Shown here piece after piece: positions 18,593-29,800 of a stretch of 64,000 nucleotides of DNA; position 1 is the stretch's first letter, and the number at the start of each line of letters is the position of its first letter. Under the pieces are notes generated by a model. It was given only the letters and a program-made list of their open reading frames with translations, had not been told where the DNA came from and searched no databases. Origin of the DNA: Thalassobellus sediminis (lineage in GTDB: Bacteria; Bacteroidota; Bacteroidia; Flavobacteriales; Flavobacteriaceae); assembly GCF_044386045.1 (NCBI RefSeq), contig NZ_JBISCD010000037.1, forward strand, positions 62,001 to 126,000. The letters are read 5' to 3'. A program made the translations under genes and the position numbers.

Positions 18593-21500
18593 CTATTTTT
18601 GAAGACCTTTAAGTTTTTGCTCTAAATATTCAGTTGGAGTTAATCCGTATAATTCTCGGAAAGTTTTACTAAAATAAGCTGTTGAATTAAAGCCAGACAT
18701 ATGAGTAATTTCTTTTATTGAATATTCATTTTTAAATAATAATTCTGAAGCATATTTTAAACGAATTGTTCTAATAAAACTACTAGGATTTTGACCTGTA
18801 ATAGAATTTATTTTTCTATAAAACTGAGATCTACCAATACCTATTTCACTTAACAAATTATCTAATTTATAATCTGGATCTGATATATTATCTATTATGG
18901 CCTTAGTAGCTTTATCTAAAAGAGCCTCATCTAAACTATTAGAGGTTATTTCACTAGATGAAACAACACCTCCTATAGAAGCAAACTTATCTCTCAATCT
19001 TTTTTTAGCTTCTAATAAATTTCTAACTCTTGCTTTTAAAATACTTACATTAAAGGGTTTTGACAAATACTCATCTGCACCAGTATTATAGCCCTCTATT
19101 TGATCTTCTTCAAGACTTCTTGCTGTTAATAAAATAATTGGAATATGACAAATTTCAATTTCAGTTTTTACTAACCTACACAACTCAAACCCATCCATTT
19201 TTGGCATCATAACATCGCTTATGATTAAATCTGGATGGTGTTTTTTTACTTTTTCTAATCCATCTTTTCCATTTACAGCTTCAATTATTTTGAATGAATT
19301 ACTAAATTCATAAACTAAATGTTTACGTAACTCCTTATTGTCTTCTACAACTAATATAACTTGCTTTTTCTTTCCATCTGAACTAGAATCTAAATCTTTA
19401 ATTTGTTTATCTATAGTATCTGTGGAAACTCCAATTTCATACTCTGTAGAATGTATACTGTTTAAATCAAATTCATTTAAATACTTATTTCCACTAATTA
19501 TTTCATTATTTTCATTTTTGAGATTTAATGGAAGTAAAACAGTAAAAATGGTTCCCTCTTTATACTTACTTTCTACAAATATTTCTCCACCATGTACTTT
19601 TACAAGACCTTGAGTAATATTCAAGCCAATTCCCATACCCGTTTTAGTGTTACCTGCATTAACAAATCTTCCAAAAACATCTTTTAGTTGTTCTTTTTTA
19701 AACCCTATACCTGTATCTTTTATTTCTATTTGAACAAAATCTTTAAAAGTTTTCTTATTCAAAATTTTTGAAAACAAATCTTTATTTTTTTCATTAGGGT
19801 TAGAAATTGAAAGTATTATTTTGCCTCCATTTTTAGTATATTTAATAGAATTAGAAATTAAATTAGTAATAATTTTTTCTACTTTATCAAAATCAAAGTT
19901 CATAGGTAATTCGTCAAAAGAACTTTTAAATTCATACTTTACTCCTTTTGATTCTGCCAAACCTTCAAACAACTTATAAATCCCATTACTAAATTTAACA
20001 ATATCTCCATGTACCAATTTTAGATGAACTTTTCCCAAATCCATTTTTCTAAAGTCTAATAATTGATTAACTAAATAATATAATCTTCTGGCACTTCTTT
20101 GTAAAGTATAAGCATTTAATTTTACAATTTCAGGATTATTAAATGATGAAATAATTTTATCTACAGGGTTTAATATAAGCGTTAATGGTGTTCTTAATTC
20201 ATGAGAAACATTAATAAAAAAACTTAATTTCATTTGATCTAACTCATGCTCTTTTTCCTCATTTATAATTTTTTTATAATAATACATCCCAAACCAAAGA
20301 ATAGCTAAAAAAAACAACACATATAGTAAATAAGCCCACCAAGTTTTCCATATTGGAGGAGCAACATCTATATTTATAGATGTAATTTCTGCTTCTTCCC
20401 AATTTTCATTGAGCGAAGCCTTTACCTGAAAAACATAATTTCCTGGTGGAATACTGGAATAATTTGCAGACCTGTCTTCACCTGCCCTTATAAAATTTTC
20501 ATGTAAACCTAACATTCTATATGAATATTTTACATGCTTTTGATTTTTATAATTGAACGCAACAAATTCAAAGGACAAAAAGCCTTGATTATATTTTAAC
20601 TCTAATACATCTGTATTAGAAATAGAATTCTTTAAAATTATTTTGTCTTCTATTTTCTGCCCAACTTTCACCACTTCGTTGAACATTTTAAGCTTAGTTA
20701 TAATAGGCTTAATAGATTTTGACTTAATTACTATATCTTTTGGTTTAAATATGTTAAAGCCATTTATTCCTCCTGCAATTATTCTACCGTCGCTGGTTTT
20801 ATCTATAGACTTACTTTGAAATTCTACACCTTGTACTCCATCTTGAGTGTTGAAATTATAAAACGTATCTTCTTTAACTTGATATTTTGATAAACCACTT
20901 TTTGTTGTTATCCATAAATTAAAATCATCATCTTCCTGTATGGCTAAAACTAAATTATTTGGTAATCCTTGTGTTGTTGTATAGGATTTAACTAATTTTA
21001 ATTCAGCATCTAATTGATACATTCCTATATCTGTTCCTAACCAAATATTCCCTAAATGATCTTCTGTTATAAAGTTTATACGATTCCCTTGTATTGGTTG
21101 TTCTTTTAATTCTAAAAAATCTATTTTATTTGGTATATAACGATCTAAATTATCTAAATTCACAATAGCTAAACCTTGTGAAGTTCCAACCAATAACCTG
21201 TTTTTGGAATCTATAAAAATAGAAAATACAAGATCACTAATTAAGCTTTTACTATTATTTTGCTCGTATTTAAATTTTGTAAATTTTTTTGTAATTGGAT
21301 CAAATAAATTTAATCCTTCTGTTTGAGTACCAACCCAAAGTCTATGTTCTTTATCTTCAACAGCACACCAAACTATGTTTTGTCCTATTGAATGTGGATT
21401 ATGGTTTTGATATTTATATTGTTCAAAACTTTCCGTTTTAGGGTTAAACTTATTTAAACCTCCATCCCAAGTACAAATCCATATAGATTTATCAAAACTT

Positions 21501-22810
21501 TCAGATAAATACACTATTTTATCAGAGCTTAAAGTATTTGGGTTATTAGAATCTGCTCTATAATGTTTGAAAACCTCTTTATTTTCATCAAATAAGTTAA
21601 GACCTCCTCCATCAATTCCTACCCAAATTCTATCATTACTATCTTGTAAAACTGATTGTGCAATCTTAGAACTTAAACCTTTTTTATTTCCTAATTCATA
21701 AAAATAATGTCCAAATGACGATTTAGATTGCACCAATTTACTTATTCCTTTATTATAAGATCCAAACCAAAAAATCCCGTCTTTATCTTCTAATATATTT
21801 GCAGGCTGATTATTTGGGAGAGAGAATGCATTTAATGGATTATAAACTATATGCTGTAAAAGCCCTTTGTTTTTATCAAAAAGAAATAAGCCATCACCAT
21901 CGGTAGCAATCCAAATAATCCCCTTGTCATCTTGATAAATATCAAATATTTGAGCATTACTTTCTTCTGAAAAAACCTTTTTAAATTCGTTTTTTTGCCT
22001 GTCCCAAACAATTAATAAAGACATGTTACTTCCAAACCAGAAATCGCCTTCTTTATCTACAAGTAATTCCTTAATTACATGATTTAATAAATAAGAATTT
22101 GGAATGTTTATTTTTATTCTATTAAAATTATCTTTTTCTGAATTATACGCATTAAGAAAATCTCCTTCTGAAATTGCCCAAATAACGCCATTACTATCCT
22201 TTACTATTTTAGTAACGTTATTATTATCTATAGAATTAGAATTATTTTTATTATTTGAATAATGCTTAATATTAAAATCTGTATTCCTTACTTTTTCACC
22301 TTTACTATCTATATTTAATTTACCAATTCCTTTTTTTGTAGCTATCCATAGTAAATTTGTTTCACTATCAAAAAATAAATCACTAATTATATTACTTTGA
22401 TCTACAAAATCGAACTCATCACTATGCAATGGAATTCTATAAAATATTTCTTTCTTTTTATCAAATACATTTAATCCATTGTTTGTTCCTATCCATAAAT
22501 CCCCCATTCCATCCTCAACAATAGCATTAATTCTATTATTACTTATAGATGTAGTATCATTTAAAATTGGTCTGTATGTTTCAAACATATAGCCATCATA
22601 CCTATTTAAGCCATCAATAGTTCCAAACCACATAAAACCTTCACTGTCTTGAAATATTTCTGTACAAGTACTGCTAGACAATCCTTTACTTGTGTCTAAA
22701 TTTTCAAATTTAAGATTAGAATATTGAGAGAATCCTTGTGCAGAAAATAATATTAGAAGAATAAATAAAACTCTTCTAAATAGCTTACTTAAAATAAAAT
22801 ATTTGCACAT
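18593..22810 (-). CDS. Hybrid two-component system regulator (HTCS) of the polysaccharide locus
   Basis: The start chosen is the ATG at 22808-22810 (1405 residues), giving a normal signal peptide (MCKYFILSKLF...SAQGFSQ). The longer frame starts at TTG 22882. The order is a periplasmic sensor of two seven-bladed propellers (repeats such as FMWFGTIDGLNRYDG, LWIGTNNGLNVFD, IWIATDGDGLFLFD), a Y_Y_Y domain, one membrane helix (WWAYLLYVLFFLAILWFGMYYY), and a histidine kinase with H-box FINVSHELRTPLT, N-box SNSIKYTKNGG, DTGIGF and GMGIGLN. A receiver with phospho-acceptor Asp in ISDVMMPKMDG and Lys in LSKPFN follows, then an AraC HTH (YSIKEITHMSGFNSTAYFSKTF). All catalytic motifs look intact. It most likely senses an oligosaccharide in the periplasm and activates the neighbouring susC operon and enzyme genes. 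Confidence 0.95.
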   Translation of the reverse strand: MCKYFILSKLFRRVLFILLILFSAQGFSQYSNLKFENLDTSKGLSSSTCTEIFQDSEGFMWFGTIDGLNRYDGYMFETYRPILNDTTSISNNRINAIVEDGMGDLWIGTNNGLNVFDKKKEIFYRIPLHSDEFDFVDQSNIISDLFFDSETNLLWIATKKGIGKLNIDSKGEKVRNTDFNIKHYSNNKNNSNSIDNNNVTKIVKDSNGVIWAISEGDFLNAYNSEKDNFNRIKINIPNSYLLNHVIKELLVDKEGDFWFGSNMSLLIVWDRQKNEFKKVFSEESNAQIFDIYQDDKGIIWIATDGDGLFLFDKNKGLLQHIVYNPLNAFSLPNNQPANILEDKDGIFWFGSYNKGISKLVQSKSSFGHYFYELGNKKGLSSKIAQSVLQDSNDRIWVGIDGGGLNLFDENKEVFKHYRADSNNPNTLSSDKIVYLSESFDKSIWICTWDGGLNKFNPKTESFEQYKYQNHNPHSIGQNIVWCAVEDKEHRLWVGTQTEGLNLFDPITKKFTKFKYEQNNSKSLISDLVFSIFIDSKNRLLVGTSQGLAIVNLDNLDRYIPNKIDFLELKEQPIQGNRINFITEDHLGNIWLGTDIGMYQLDAELKLVKSYTTTQGLPNNLVLAIQEDDDFNLWITTKSGLSKYQVKEDTFYNFNTQDGVQGVEFQSKSIDKTSDGRIIAGGINGFNIFKPKDIVIKSKSIKPIITKLKMFNEVVKVGQKIEDKIILKNSISNTDVLELKYNQGFLSFEFVAFNYKNQKHVKYSYRMLGLHENFIRAGEDRSANYSSIPPGNYVFQVKASLNENWEEAEITSINIDVAPPIWKTWWAYLLYVLFFLAILWFGMYYYKKIINEEKEHELDQMKLSFFINVSHELRTPLTLILNPVDKIISSFNNPEIVKLNAYTLQRSARRLYYLVNQLLDFRKMDLGKVHLKLVHGDIVKFSNGIYKLFEGLAESKGVKYEFKSSFDELPMNFDFDKVEKIITNLISNSIKYTKNGGKIILSISNPNEKNKDLFSKILNKKTFKDFVQIEIKDTGIGFKKEQLKDVFGRFVNAGNTKTGMGIGLNITQGLVKVHGGEIFVESKYKEGTIFTVLLPLNLKNENNEIISGNKYLNEFDLNSIHSTEYEIGVSTDTIDKQIKDLDSSSDGKKKQVILVVEDNKELRKHLVYEFSNSFKIIEAVNGKDGLEKVKKHHPDLIISDVMMPKMDGFELCRLVKTEIEICHIPIILLTARSLEEDQIEGYNTGADEYLSKPFNVSILKARVRNLLEAKKRLRDKFASIGGVVSSSEITSNSLDEALLDKATKAIIDNISDPDYKLDNLLSEIGIGRSQFYRKINSITGQNPSSFIRTIRLKYASELLFKNEYSIKEITHMSGFNSTAYFSKTFRELYGLTPTEYLEQKLKGLQK

Positions 22811-23212
22811 ATAGTTTTGAAAGGTAAAAATTGATCTTTTTATAAATCTATGGATAGTTAATAAATAAGTGCTAAAATACAATTTAAAATTTTTTAGTAT
22901 AAAACTAAATAACTTAAAATCTTATTTAGGGAATAAAAAAATAAAATAGGTTTATCACATCAAATTAAAAAACTTATCGATTTTGAGCTTATCAAGATAT
23001 TTATAAAGGAATAACACTAATACAAAATTTCATGTTTATTATGTATAATTAAGGCTTAATTATTAGTTGAAAGCATCTAATAAAGTATTATTTAAACTCT
23101 AATCTTCAACATAAATTTTCATTTTTAAATTAGTTATCGCTATTTATATGAGAACATTTTGATTCTTAAAAACTGGTAAAACATGATATTACTGATAAAA
23201 CTTAAAGGTCAT
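22811..23212. other. Intergenic region upstream of the HTCS gene
   Basis: This AT-rich stretch must hold the HTCS promoter on the minus strand. I found no convincing TTTG-N19-TAnnTTTG pair and no open reading frame of note. Its right end leads into the hairpin pair at 23213-23264. Confidence 0.4.
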
Positions 23213-23264
23213 CGGAGCATATTTCTCCGCAAAAGCCTTATATGTAGATTTAAGGCTTTTTTTT
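23213..23264 (+). terminator. Plus-strand terminator preceded by a small hairpin
   Basis: A first hairpin, CGGAG (23213-23217) with CTCCG (23225-23229), is followed one base later by a perfect 10-bp stem AAAAGCCTTA (23231-23240) with TAAGGCTTTT (23251-23260) and an 8-base T run (23257-23264). The T run points to termination of a plus-strand transcript, yet no plus-strand gene lies upstream. It could mark a small RNA of unknown 5' end. A weaker minus-strand function, backing up the 23270 hairpin, is also possible. Confidence 0.55.
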
Positions 23265-23269
23265 AAAAA

Positions 23270-23295
23270 CCATAATAAGTTAAAAAGTATTATGG
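23270..23295 (-). terminator. Intrinsic terminator of the PL1 gene
   Basis: CCATAATA (23270-23277) pairs with TATTATGG (23288-23295) around a 10-nt loop. On the minus strand it is followed by TTTTT. It lies 10 bp past the stop of the pectate-lyase-like gene. Confidence 0.7.
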
Positions 23296-23304
23296 CTTAA
23301 TAAT

Positions 23305-26289
23305 TTATTCAGCTACAATTTTTAAATTATCATTTAAACTATTCCCTTTAATATTAAGTATATATATTCCTGATAATTTTTTATTGGCAATATTAATGGT
23401 AAAACGCCCATCTCCATTACTATCTACTTTTTCTTTAATAATCAACTTACCTGTAATATCACTTAAAGTAGCAATTACAAAAGGTTGATTATAAGATGGA
23501 ATTTTTATATTAATTTGTTTAGCAACAGGGTTAGGATGTACACTAATAGTGTTCTTATTCTTACTAAATTCATCATTGATCGAAAGCACATTATGATATA
23601 TACTTGACACCTCTGATGCACTCAACGGATAATTAAATATTTTAAGCTCATCTATTTTTCCTTTATAAGGAGCAGGATCTGTTCCGTTTAACAATTCTAT
23701 TTCTCCTATGTTCCCTAAAATTAAATCACTTACTTCTGCAATACCAGTAACGCCAGTTTCATTAAGATCACTTAAAAAACTACCATTTAAATAGACTCTT
23801 AATTTATGAGCTGCAATATCTCTCATAACAACCACATGTTCCCAATTACCTGTAAAAAATTGTCCACCACTTATTGATAATTCCTTTTTGGTAACATTAT
23901 CATCTATTGCAAAACGAAATTCACTATTTTTAAATTCAACATTAAAACGTTTACCTGTTGCACCCGTATCTGTATTTTTAACAAACGACCCTTTACATAA
24001 TAAATAAGAACTAGCTGAACCTGTTGGCAATAAGTAAGTTTCAGCATTCATCCAAAATGAAATAGTAAATGAATGTTTATCAAGATACAATTGATCTTGA
24101 TTTGGAATACTAGACATAATAGCCGCATTTGTTGCTGTTGAAAAACTTATAGCATTGTTTGCTTTTCCTGACACTCTTACACTAGCATTATCATAATTTA
24201 CATCTAACGCTCCGTGGTTTTGATAACTTGTAATATCTGTAATTTGACCGCCATCAAACGGTGCTTCATTAAACGGCCAATACCCTACTTCTCCTTCTGC
24301 AATTTCTGTAATAGTTCTAAAAGTCCATACATCTCCTGTAGTATTCCCTTTATTATTAGAAGCATCTATTCGCCAAAAGTAATTAGTCCCTGGAGTTAGT
24401 CCTTTAACTTCATAAGTAGCGCTTAAAACATCTGCCAACTTATTAAGATTAGATTCATCGTCACCAAAATAAACAGTATAAGTTTCTGTATTAGAACTTC
24501 CATTCCATTTTAAAACAAGATTGGTACTATTTAATTCTACAAAATTAAAATCCATAGCAGGTGTTGGATTCGTTGTCTTGTCTGGTGCAGATGGAATAGC
24601 AGGTGTTATTAATGAAGCTATAGCGCTATAAACAGATGAATCAGTAACGTTTGTAGCTTTAACTCGATAGTAATATTTAGTATTTGGAATTAGGTCTGTA
24701 TCATCAAAACTTTTGCTATTTGCTTCTAGTGTTGTTATAACAGAAAAATTATTGCCATCAAGTGAACGCTCTAAAATATAATTATCTTCATTATCTGCGT
24801 TATCACTCCAGTTAACAGTTAAAGAACTACTTGGAGGCACTTCTACTGATGATGCATTCGTAAAATTAATATTAGATGGCGGTATAATAAATTCTGGCGG
24901 TGTATCATTTACTAAGCCATTAATATAAACTTCAATATTTAAATATGGAGCGTTAGTGCTGCTTACTGTTAAAGCATCGGCTGCACTATTTTTATCTAAA
25001 CCATTGGTATCTTCCCAAGCATCTGGTATACCATCATTATCAGAATCTAAAGGTGAAGGTGCTCCATAAACATGTCCTAAACCACCATTAATAAATGGTA
25101 AATCGGATTCACGGTAAACATAAAAAGCTTCAGTTCCTTTAGACGCTAAATTATCTATCATTAAGCTATCAACTTGATCGCGTTTAGGAAACGACGCTCC
25201 TACATTTAACACAGCTTTATCAAAAGCCTCTTGCGCTGTTAATGGTGCGTTTTTCATAGGATAATCATAAGGTGAAGGTTGAATACTTAAAGCATCACCT
25301 GTTGGATAACCTGATAAATCCTCAGAAACTAACGTGCCATCTAATATACCATTCTTATTATTATCAAAATAATTACCAGAACCATATAAAAAGAAATTAG
25401 AATTACCTCTATTAAACGGTGTAAATACTGAATTACTGGTATAAGGACCTCCAATAAAATAGTTATTGATAATGTTTACTTCTGAAGTTCCAGCCGAATC
25501 ACCACCCATAATATAGGCGTCTCCAGATTCTGTATGCCCATAAGTATTACCATAGTTTCCCCAATTATAAACCACATTATTTACAAACTCGTTAATCCCT
25601 TTTACTTTAGGGTTTCGGGTTTTGTTACTGATATATAAATTACCAATAATGCTAATCTTACCATCTGATGGTTGCATTAAACCACCTGCTGAATGATTGT
25701 GCCTATGTAAACCTTGACCTATTATAGAATTTTGAATGGTTATATTATCTGGACTTGTGCCTTTTCCATCCCAATTAATAGAAAATACTTCATCTGTTCC
25801 CCAACTAACCGTCATATGATCGAAAATCATGTTAGCTCCATTTGACAAACCAGATGCATCTTGATTTTTAGCCCCTCCTACATAGCGAATACGAATATAC
25901 CGTGAAATAGTGTTGCTTGCTCCAGTAAATGTTACTCTTGGACCCGCTAATACAATACCTTCTCCTGTAGCTGTTTGTCCTGCAATAGTAGTGTTCTTTG
26001 CTACTACAATTTGAGATTGCAAATTAATAATCCCACCTACTTTAAATATAACAAAACGCCCTTCTTGACTTACAGCATCTCGAAATGATCCTGCTCCGCT
26101 ATCGTTTAAATTGGTTACTAAATAAATTTGAGGATTTGCATGTCCTCTTGCACCTGTTGTATACCTACCAAAACCTGTAGCTTCTGGAAAAGCTAAAGTC
26201 TGTGCATTTAAATTTAAATTGAATAGAACAAATAAACTTGTGAGTACAAATTTAAATAATCGATTACATATTAATGCGCGTAGTTTCAT
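23305..26289 (-). CDS. Secreted PL1-like pectate lyase with FnIII, LamG and type IX sorting domains
   Basis: The 994-residue modular protein has a signal peptide (ending LNAQ, about 30). A pectate-lyase-type parallel beta-helix (about 32-400) begins LAFPEATGFGRYTTGARGH and includes RDAVSQEGRFVIFKVGG, TIAGQT, MIFDHMTVSWGTDEVFS and ISNKTRNPKVKG. A calcium-binding-like motif DSDNDGIPDAWED (about 418) is next. Fibronectin type III-like domains at about 465-555 and 570-655, a LamG/concanavalin-like domain (about 665-900) and a C-terminal sorting domain (HPNPVAKQINIKIP) complete it. It is predicted to be exported by the T9SS and to cleave a pectin-like uronan outside the cell. It is monocistronic, placed behind the HTCS gene. 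An activity on a non-pectic uronan is possible. Confidence 0.8.
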   Translation of the reverse strand: MKLRALICNRLFKFVLTSLFVLFNLNLNAQTLAFPEATGFGRYTTGARGHANPQIYLVTNLNDSGAGSFRDAVSQEGRFVIFKVGGIINLQSQIVVAKNTTIAGQTATGEGIVLAGPRVTFTGASNTISRYIRIRYVGGAKNQDASGLSNGANMIFDHMTVSWGTDEVFSINWDGKGTSPDNITIQNSIIGQGLHRHNHSAGGLMQPSDGKISIIGNLYISNKTRNPKVKGINEFVNNVVYNWGNYGNTYGHTESGDAYIMGGDSAGTSEVNIINNYFIGGPYTSNSVFTPFNRGNSNFFLYGSGNYFDNNKNGILDGTLVSEDLSGYPTGDALSIQPSPYDYPMKNAPLTAQEAFDKAVLNVGASFPKRDQVDSLMIDNLASKGTEAFYVYRESDLPFINGGLGHVYGAPSPLDSDNDGIPDAWEDTNGLDKNSAADALTVSSTNAPYLNIEVYINGLVNDTPPEFIIPPSNINFTNASSVEVPPSSSLTVNWSDNADNEDNYILERSLDGNNFSVITTLEANSKSFDDTDLIPNTKYYYRVKATNVTDSSVYSAIASLITPAIPSAPDKTTNPTPAMDFNFVELNSTNLVLKWNGSSNTETYTVYFGDDESNLNKLADVLSATYEVKGLTPGTNYFWRIDASNNKGNTTGDVWTFRTITEIAEGEVGYWPFNEAPFDGGQITDITSYQNHGALDVNYDNASVRVSGKANNAISFSTATNAAIMSSIPNQDQLYLDKHSFTISFWMNAETYLLPTGSASSYLLCKGSFVKNTDTGATGKRFNVEFKNSEFRFAIDDNVTKKELSISGGQFFTGNWEHVVVMRDIAAHKLRVYLNGSFLSDLNETGVTGIAEVSDLILGNIGEIELLNGTDPAPYKGKIDELKIFNYPLSASEVSSIYHNVLSINDEFSKNKNTISVHPNPVAKQINIKIPSYNQPFVIATLSDITGKLIIKEKVDSNGDGRFTINIANKKLSGIYILNIKGNSLNDNLKIVAE

Positions 26290-26488
26290 GTAAATTGGTT
26301 ATAGTTGGTTATTATTCATTTCCTATTCAAAACTAAAAGATTGAATTGAGAAAGGACTAACTTACCATAAATAAATTAGTTACAAAAAGGAATTTATTAA
26401 AATCAAAAAAAACATTAAATACGTTAAGTCCTTAATGCTTTTTATTAAGATGTGCTTAGCAAAAGGAAAAATAAAATTGACATTAATA
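26290..26488. other. Intergenic region upstream of the PL1 gene
   Basis: This is the left part of a 546-bp divergent intergenic region. On the minus strand a TAGTTTTG (26328-26335) fits the -7 consensus for the PL1 gene and is identical to the one proposed at the first susC, but no good -33 is visible. Nothing else is recognisable. Confidence 0.35.
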
Positions 26489-26549
26489 ATGCATTTCGTC
26501 GATTTTTTTTGCTTTTCATGGATGATTGTCGATTTTTATACTATATTTG
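26489..26549 (+). promoter_or_regulatory. Putative activator-type promoter of the giant adhesin gene
   Basis: ATGCATTTC (26489-26497) leads into GTCGATTTTT (26498-26507). A second exact GTCGATTTTT lies at 26528-26537, 30 bp later. A TAnnTTTG -7 box (TATATTTG, 26542-26549) follows with no -33 box. Direct repeats in place of a -33 suggest an activator. A similar block with nearly the same distance to its -7 box precedes the 34887 gene. If used, the leader would be about 280 nt; another TATATTTG at 26682-26689 could serve as an alternative promoter. Confidence 0.45.
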
Positions 26550-26835
26550 TTCCGAAAAATAGTTTGCGAAGAGTTTATTAGCCCTTATAGTAGATGTTTT
26601 TTACATAAACTGTTTAAATAATTAATAATAACAATAAAAAAATATGTGTAGCTATGTAGAATAAAAGTGTATTTGGACGATTATATTTGTTATGTCCTCT
26701 CCTTTACTAATACTTTTACAGTCACCCTACATAATTGGTTAATAGCACTTTAAACCAAATCAAATTAATCTATTATTAAAATAATTTTTAATAATAGTAA
26801 TTTATGTTTTTGCAATGCCCTAAAGTTAACTATTT
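26550..26835 (+). other. Leader region of the adhesin gene
   Basis: About 285 AT-rich bases between the proposed promoter and the adhesin start. I see no reading frame of note and no known riboswitch fold. Confidence 0.35.
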
Positions 26836-29800
26836 ATGAAGAAAATTATTTTTTACAAAATCTTCTTTTTGTTTTTTATATTACTATCTAGTAGTAATAT
26901 AAATGCTCGTAATTTGAGTAATAACCCTACTCCTGCTACACCAATATATAATATACAATATAAAGTTGTTTCTTTTTTTGTTGAGTTGTTTGATGATGAT
27001 GAAACGATAATTATAGATAATGATAAATCATCAATAGAAAAAACATCTATTACTTCGGTAGCTAATTGTATTGGTAATTATACTATCAATTTAGATGCAA
27101 CTGGTAATGCTATACTAGACCCTGCAAATTTAAATAATGGAAGCACAGGAGGAGGTGCTTTAAGCTTTTCGGCAGATAGAACTAGTTTTAGTTGTGCTGA
27201 TATTGGGTTATCTCCTATAACAATAACTTTAACAGTTACTGATACCAGTGATAATAGTACAGATACATGTACTACACAAGTTACTGTTGAAGATAATGTA
27301 CCGCCTACGGCACTTTGTCAAAACATAACGATTCAACTAGATGCTGCTGGTAATGCTTCTATAGTTGCAGATGATATTGATGGTGGTTCTTCTGATAATT
27401 GTGGATTTACTTTAAGCGCATCTCAAACAGCTTTTACTTGTGCCAATTTAGGTGCTAACAATGTAACCCTTACGGTTAATGATGGTAATGGTCAAACTGA
27501 TACTTGTGTTGCAGTAGTTACTGTTGAAGATAATGTACCGCCTACCATAACTTGCCCTGGAAACATATCAACAAATAATGATTCTGGAAACTGTTCTACT
27601 GTTGTAACTTATAATGTTACTTCTTCAGATAATTGTACAGGTGAAATAATTACTCAAACATTAGGATTGCCTTCTGGAAGTGCTTTTCCGGTTGGAACAA
27701 CTACAAATACGTTTGTTGTAACTGACACCTCTGGAAACACCTCAACTTGTAGCTTCAATGTTACAATAACTGATACCGAAGATCCTACCATTTCATGCCC
27801 TAGTAATATTACACAAAACACAGATCCTGGACTTTGTTCAGCAATAATAAACTATACGATTCCTACTGGTACAGATAATTGTCCTGGAGCAATAACAACA
27901 CAAACAGATGTTTCTGGATTAACTTCAGGCGATGCGTTTCCTCTAGGCGTTACAGTTATAGAATATACTGTTACTGATAATGCTAACAGACAAGTTTCTT
28001 GTAGCTTTACTGTTACAGTTATTGACAATGTAGATCCGGTTACACCTATATTAGCCGATATTACTGGTGAATGTACAGCAACTGCAACAGTACCACAAAC
28101 TACAGATATTTGTGCAGGTGTTATAAACGGAACAACAACAGATCAATTAACATATTCAACACAAGGTACACATGTTATTAATTGGACATTTAATGATGGT
28201 AATGGTAATTTTATAACTGTACCTCAAAATGTTATAATTGAAGATACTACCGATCCAATTATCCCTAGCTTGCCTACGATTACTCATGGTTGTAGTTATT
28301 CACCTTCGGTACCAACAACAACCGATAATTGTTCGGGAACATTATTTGGATCTACTAACATCTCTTTTCCAATAACAACAACTACTACTATACCATGGGT
28401 ATTTGACGATGGAAATGGAAATATTATAACTGCTAATCAAATTATTATTATTGATCCAATAACAATCTCTTTAGATTCAAAAAGTGATGTGCTTTGTTAT
28501 CAAGGAAATGTAGGAGCAATAAACGTTAGCGTAACAGGAGGCACACCTAATTACACTTATTCTTGGGTTGGTCCTGGAGGGTTTACAAGTTCTTCTGAAG
28601 ATATATCAAATTTAATTGCTGGAACATATGGTTTAACTCTTACAGATACTAATAATTGTAGTGCAACATATAATGTTGTAATTACCCAACCTACTAATCT
28701 TTCTGGAACTATAGCAAAAATAGAAATTACTTGTAAAGATGCTAATGATGGTGTTGCAACAATAAATCCATCAGGAGGTATTGGTCCATATACGTATGTT
28801 TGGAATACCGGTGAAACTTCTCAAACAATTAGTAATTTAGCTCCTGGTAATTATTGGGTTGATGTAACCGATGCTAATAATTGTACATCTAGAGTTACTA
28901 CAACATATAGTAACCCAACGGAATTGATTACGAGTGGTTCATTTACACAACCTAGTTGTAATGGAGATTCAGACGGTACTGCAACAGTAACAGCCTCTGG
29001 AGGTACGGCTCCATATTTTTACTTATGGAGTAATAATGCTGGTGTAGGTTTAGCTAGTGTAGATACCGTAAGTAATTTACCTACTGGATTTTACTCAGTA
29101 ACTGTTACTGATTCTAGTGGTTGTTCTGAAGTTGTATTTATTCAAGTTACAGAACCAGACGTGCTTACACATACCGTGTTAGGACAAGAAGGTTGTTTTG
29201 GAGGTACTGGTGGATCTGCTACTGCTGTTCCTAATGGTGGAACTGGTCCATTTACATACTTATGGAATACAGGAGCTACAACTCAAACAATAACAAATTT
29301 AATACCAGGAACATATTCAGTAACGGTTACTGATGTTAACGGATGTTTTTCTTCATCAGTTAGTGTTACTAATGCTTTACCAACTCAACTTGGAGTATCT
29401 GCTACAGGAATAAATACAACTGGCCCTGGACTATCTAATGGATCGGCTACTGCCAATCCTACTGGAGGAGACGAACCATATACTTATTTATGGGATGATG
29501 GACAAACCACACAAACAGCAACTGGATTAACTGATGGAACTTATACTGTGGTTGTAACTGATGAAAGCGGTTGTACTGCAACTACAAGTATTAATATTGG
29601 TGACCCTTTAGTCATATCAATGACGACTTCTAGCGAATGTATTGGAGAAGATGATGTAGAAACCATGACTATTGTGCCCGTAATTCAAGGAGGTCAAGCA
29701 CCATATACTTATTCTTGGGATTTTGGTCTAGATGCCATACCAGCTACTGGCACTAATTCAGGAACACAATCAGTTGAATACGCTACAGCTGGTGATAAAA

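Noticed and set aside
26257..26266. TAATCGATTA palindrome inside the signal-peptide codons of the PL1 gene, similar to the LacI-type operators
   Set aside because: It is only 10 bp, lies 23 bases inside the coding sequence, and lacks the promoter geometry of the other sites. Chance occurrence in AT-rich DNA is likely.
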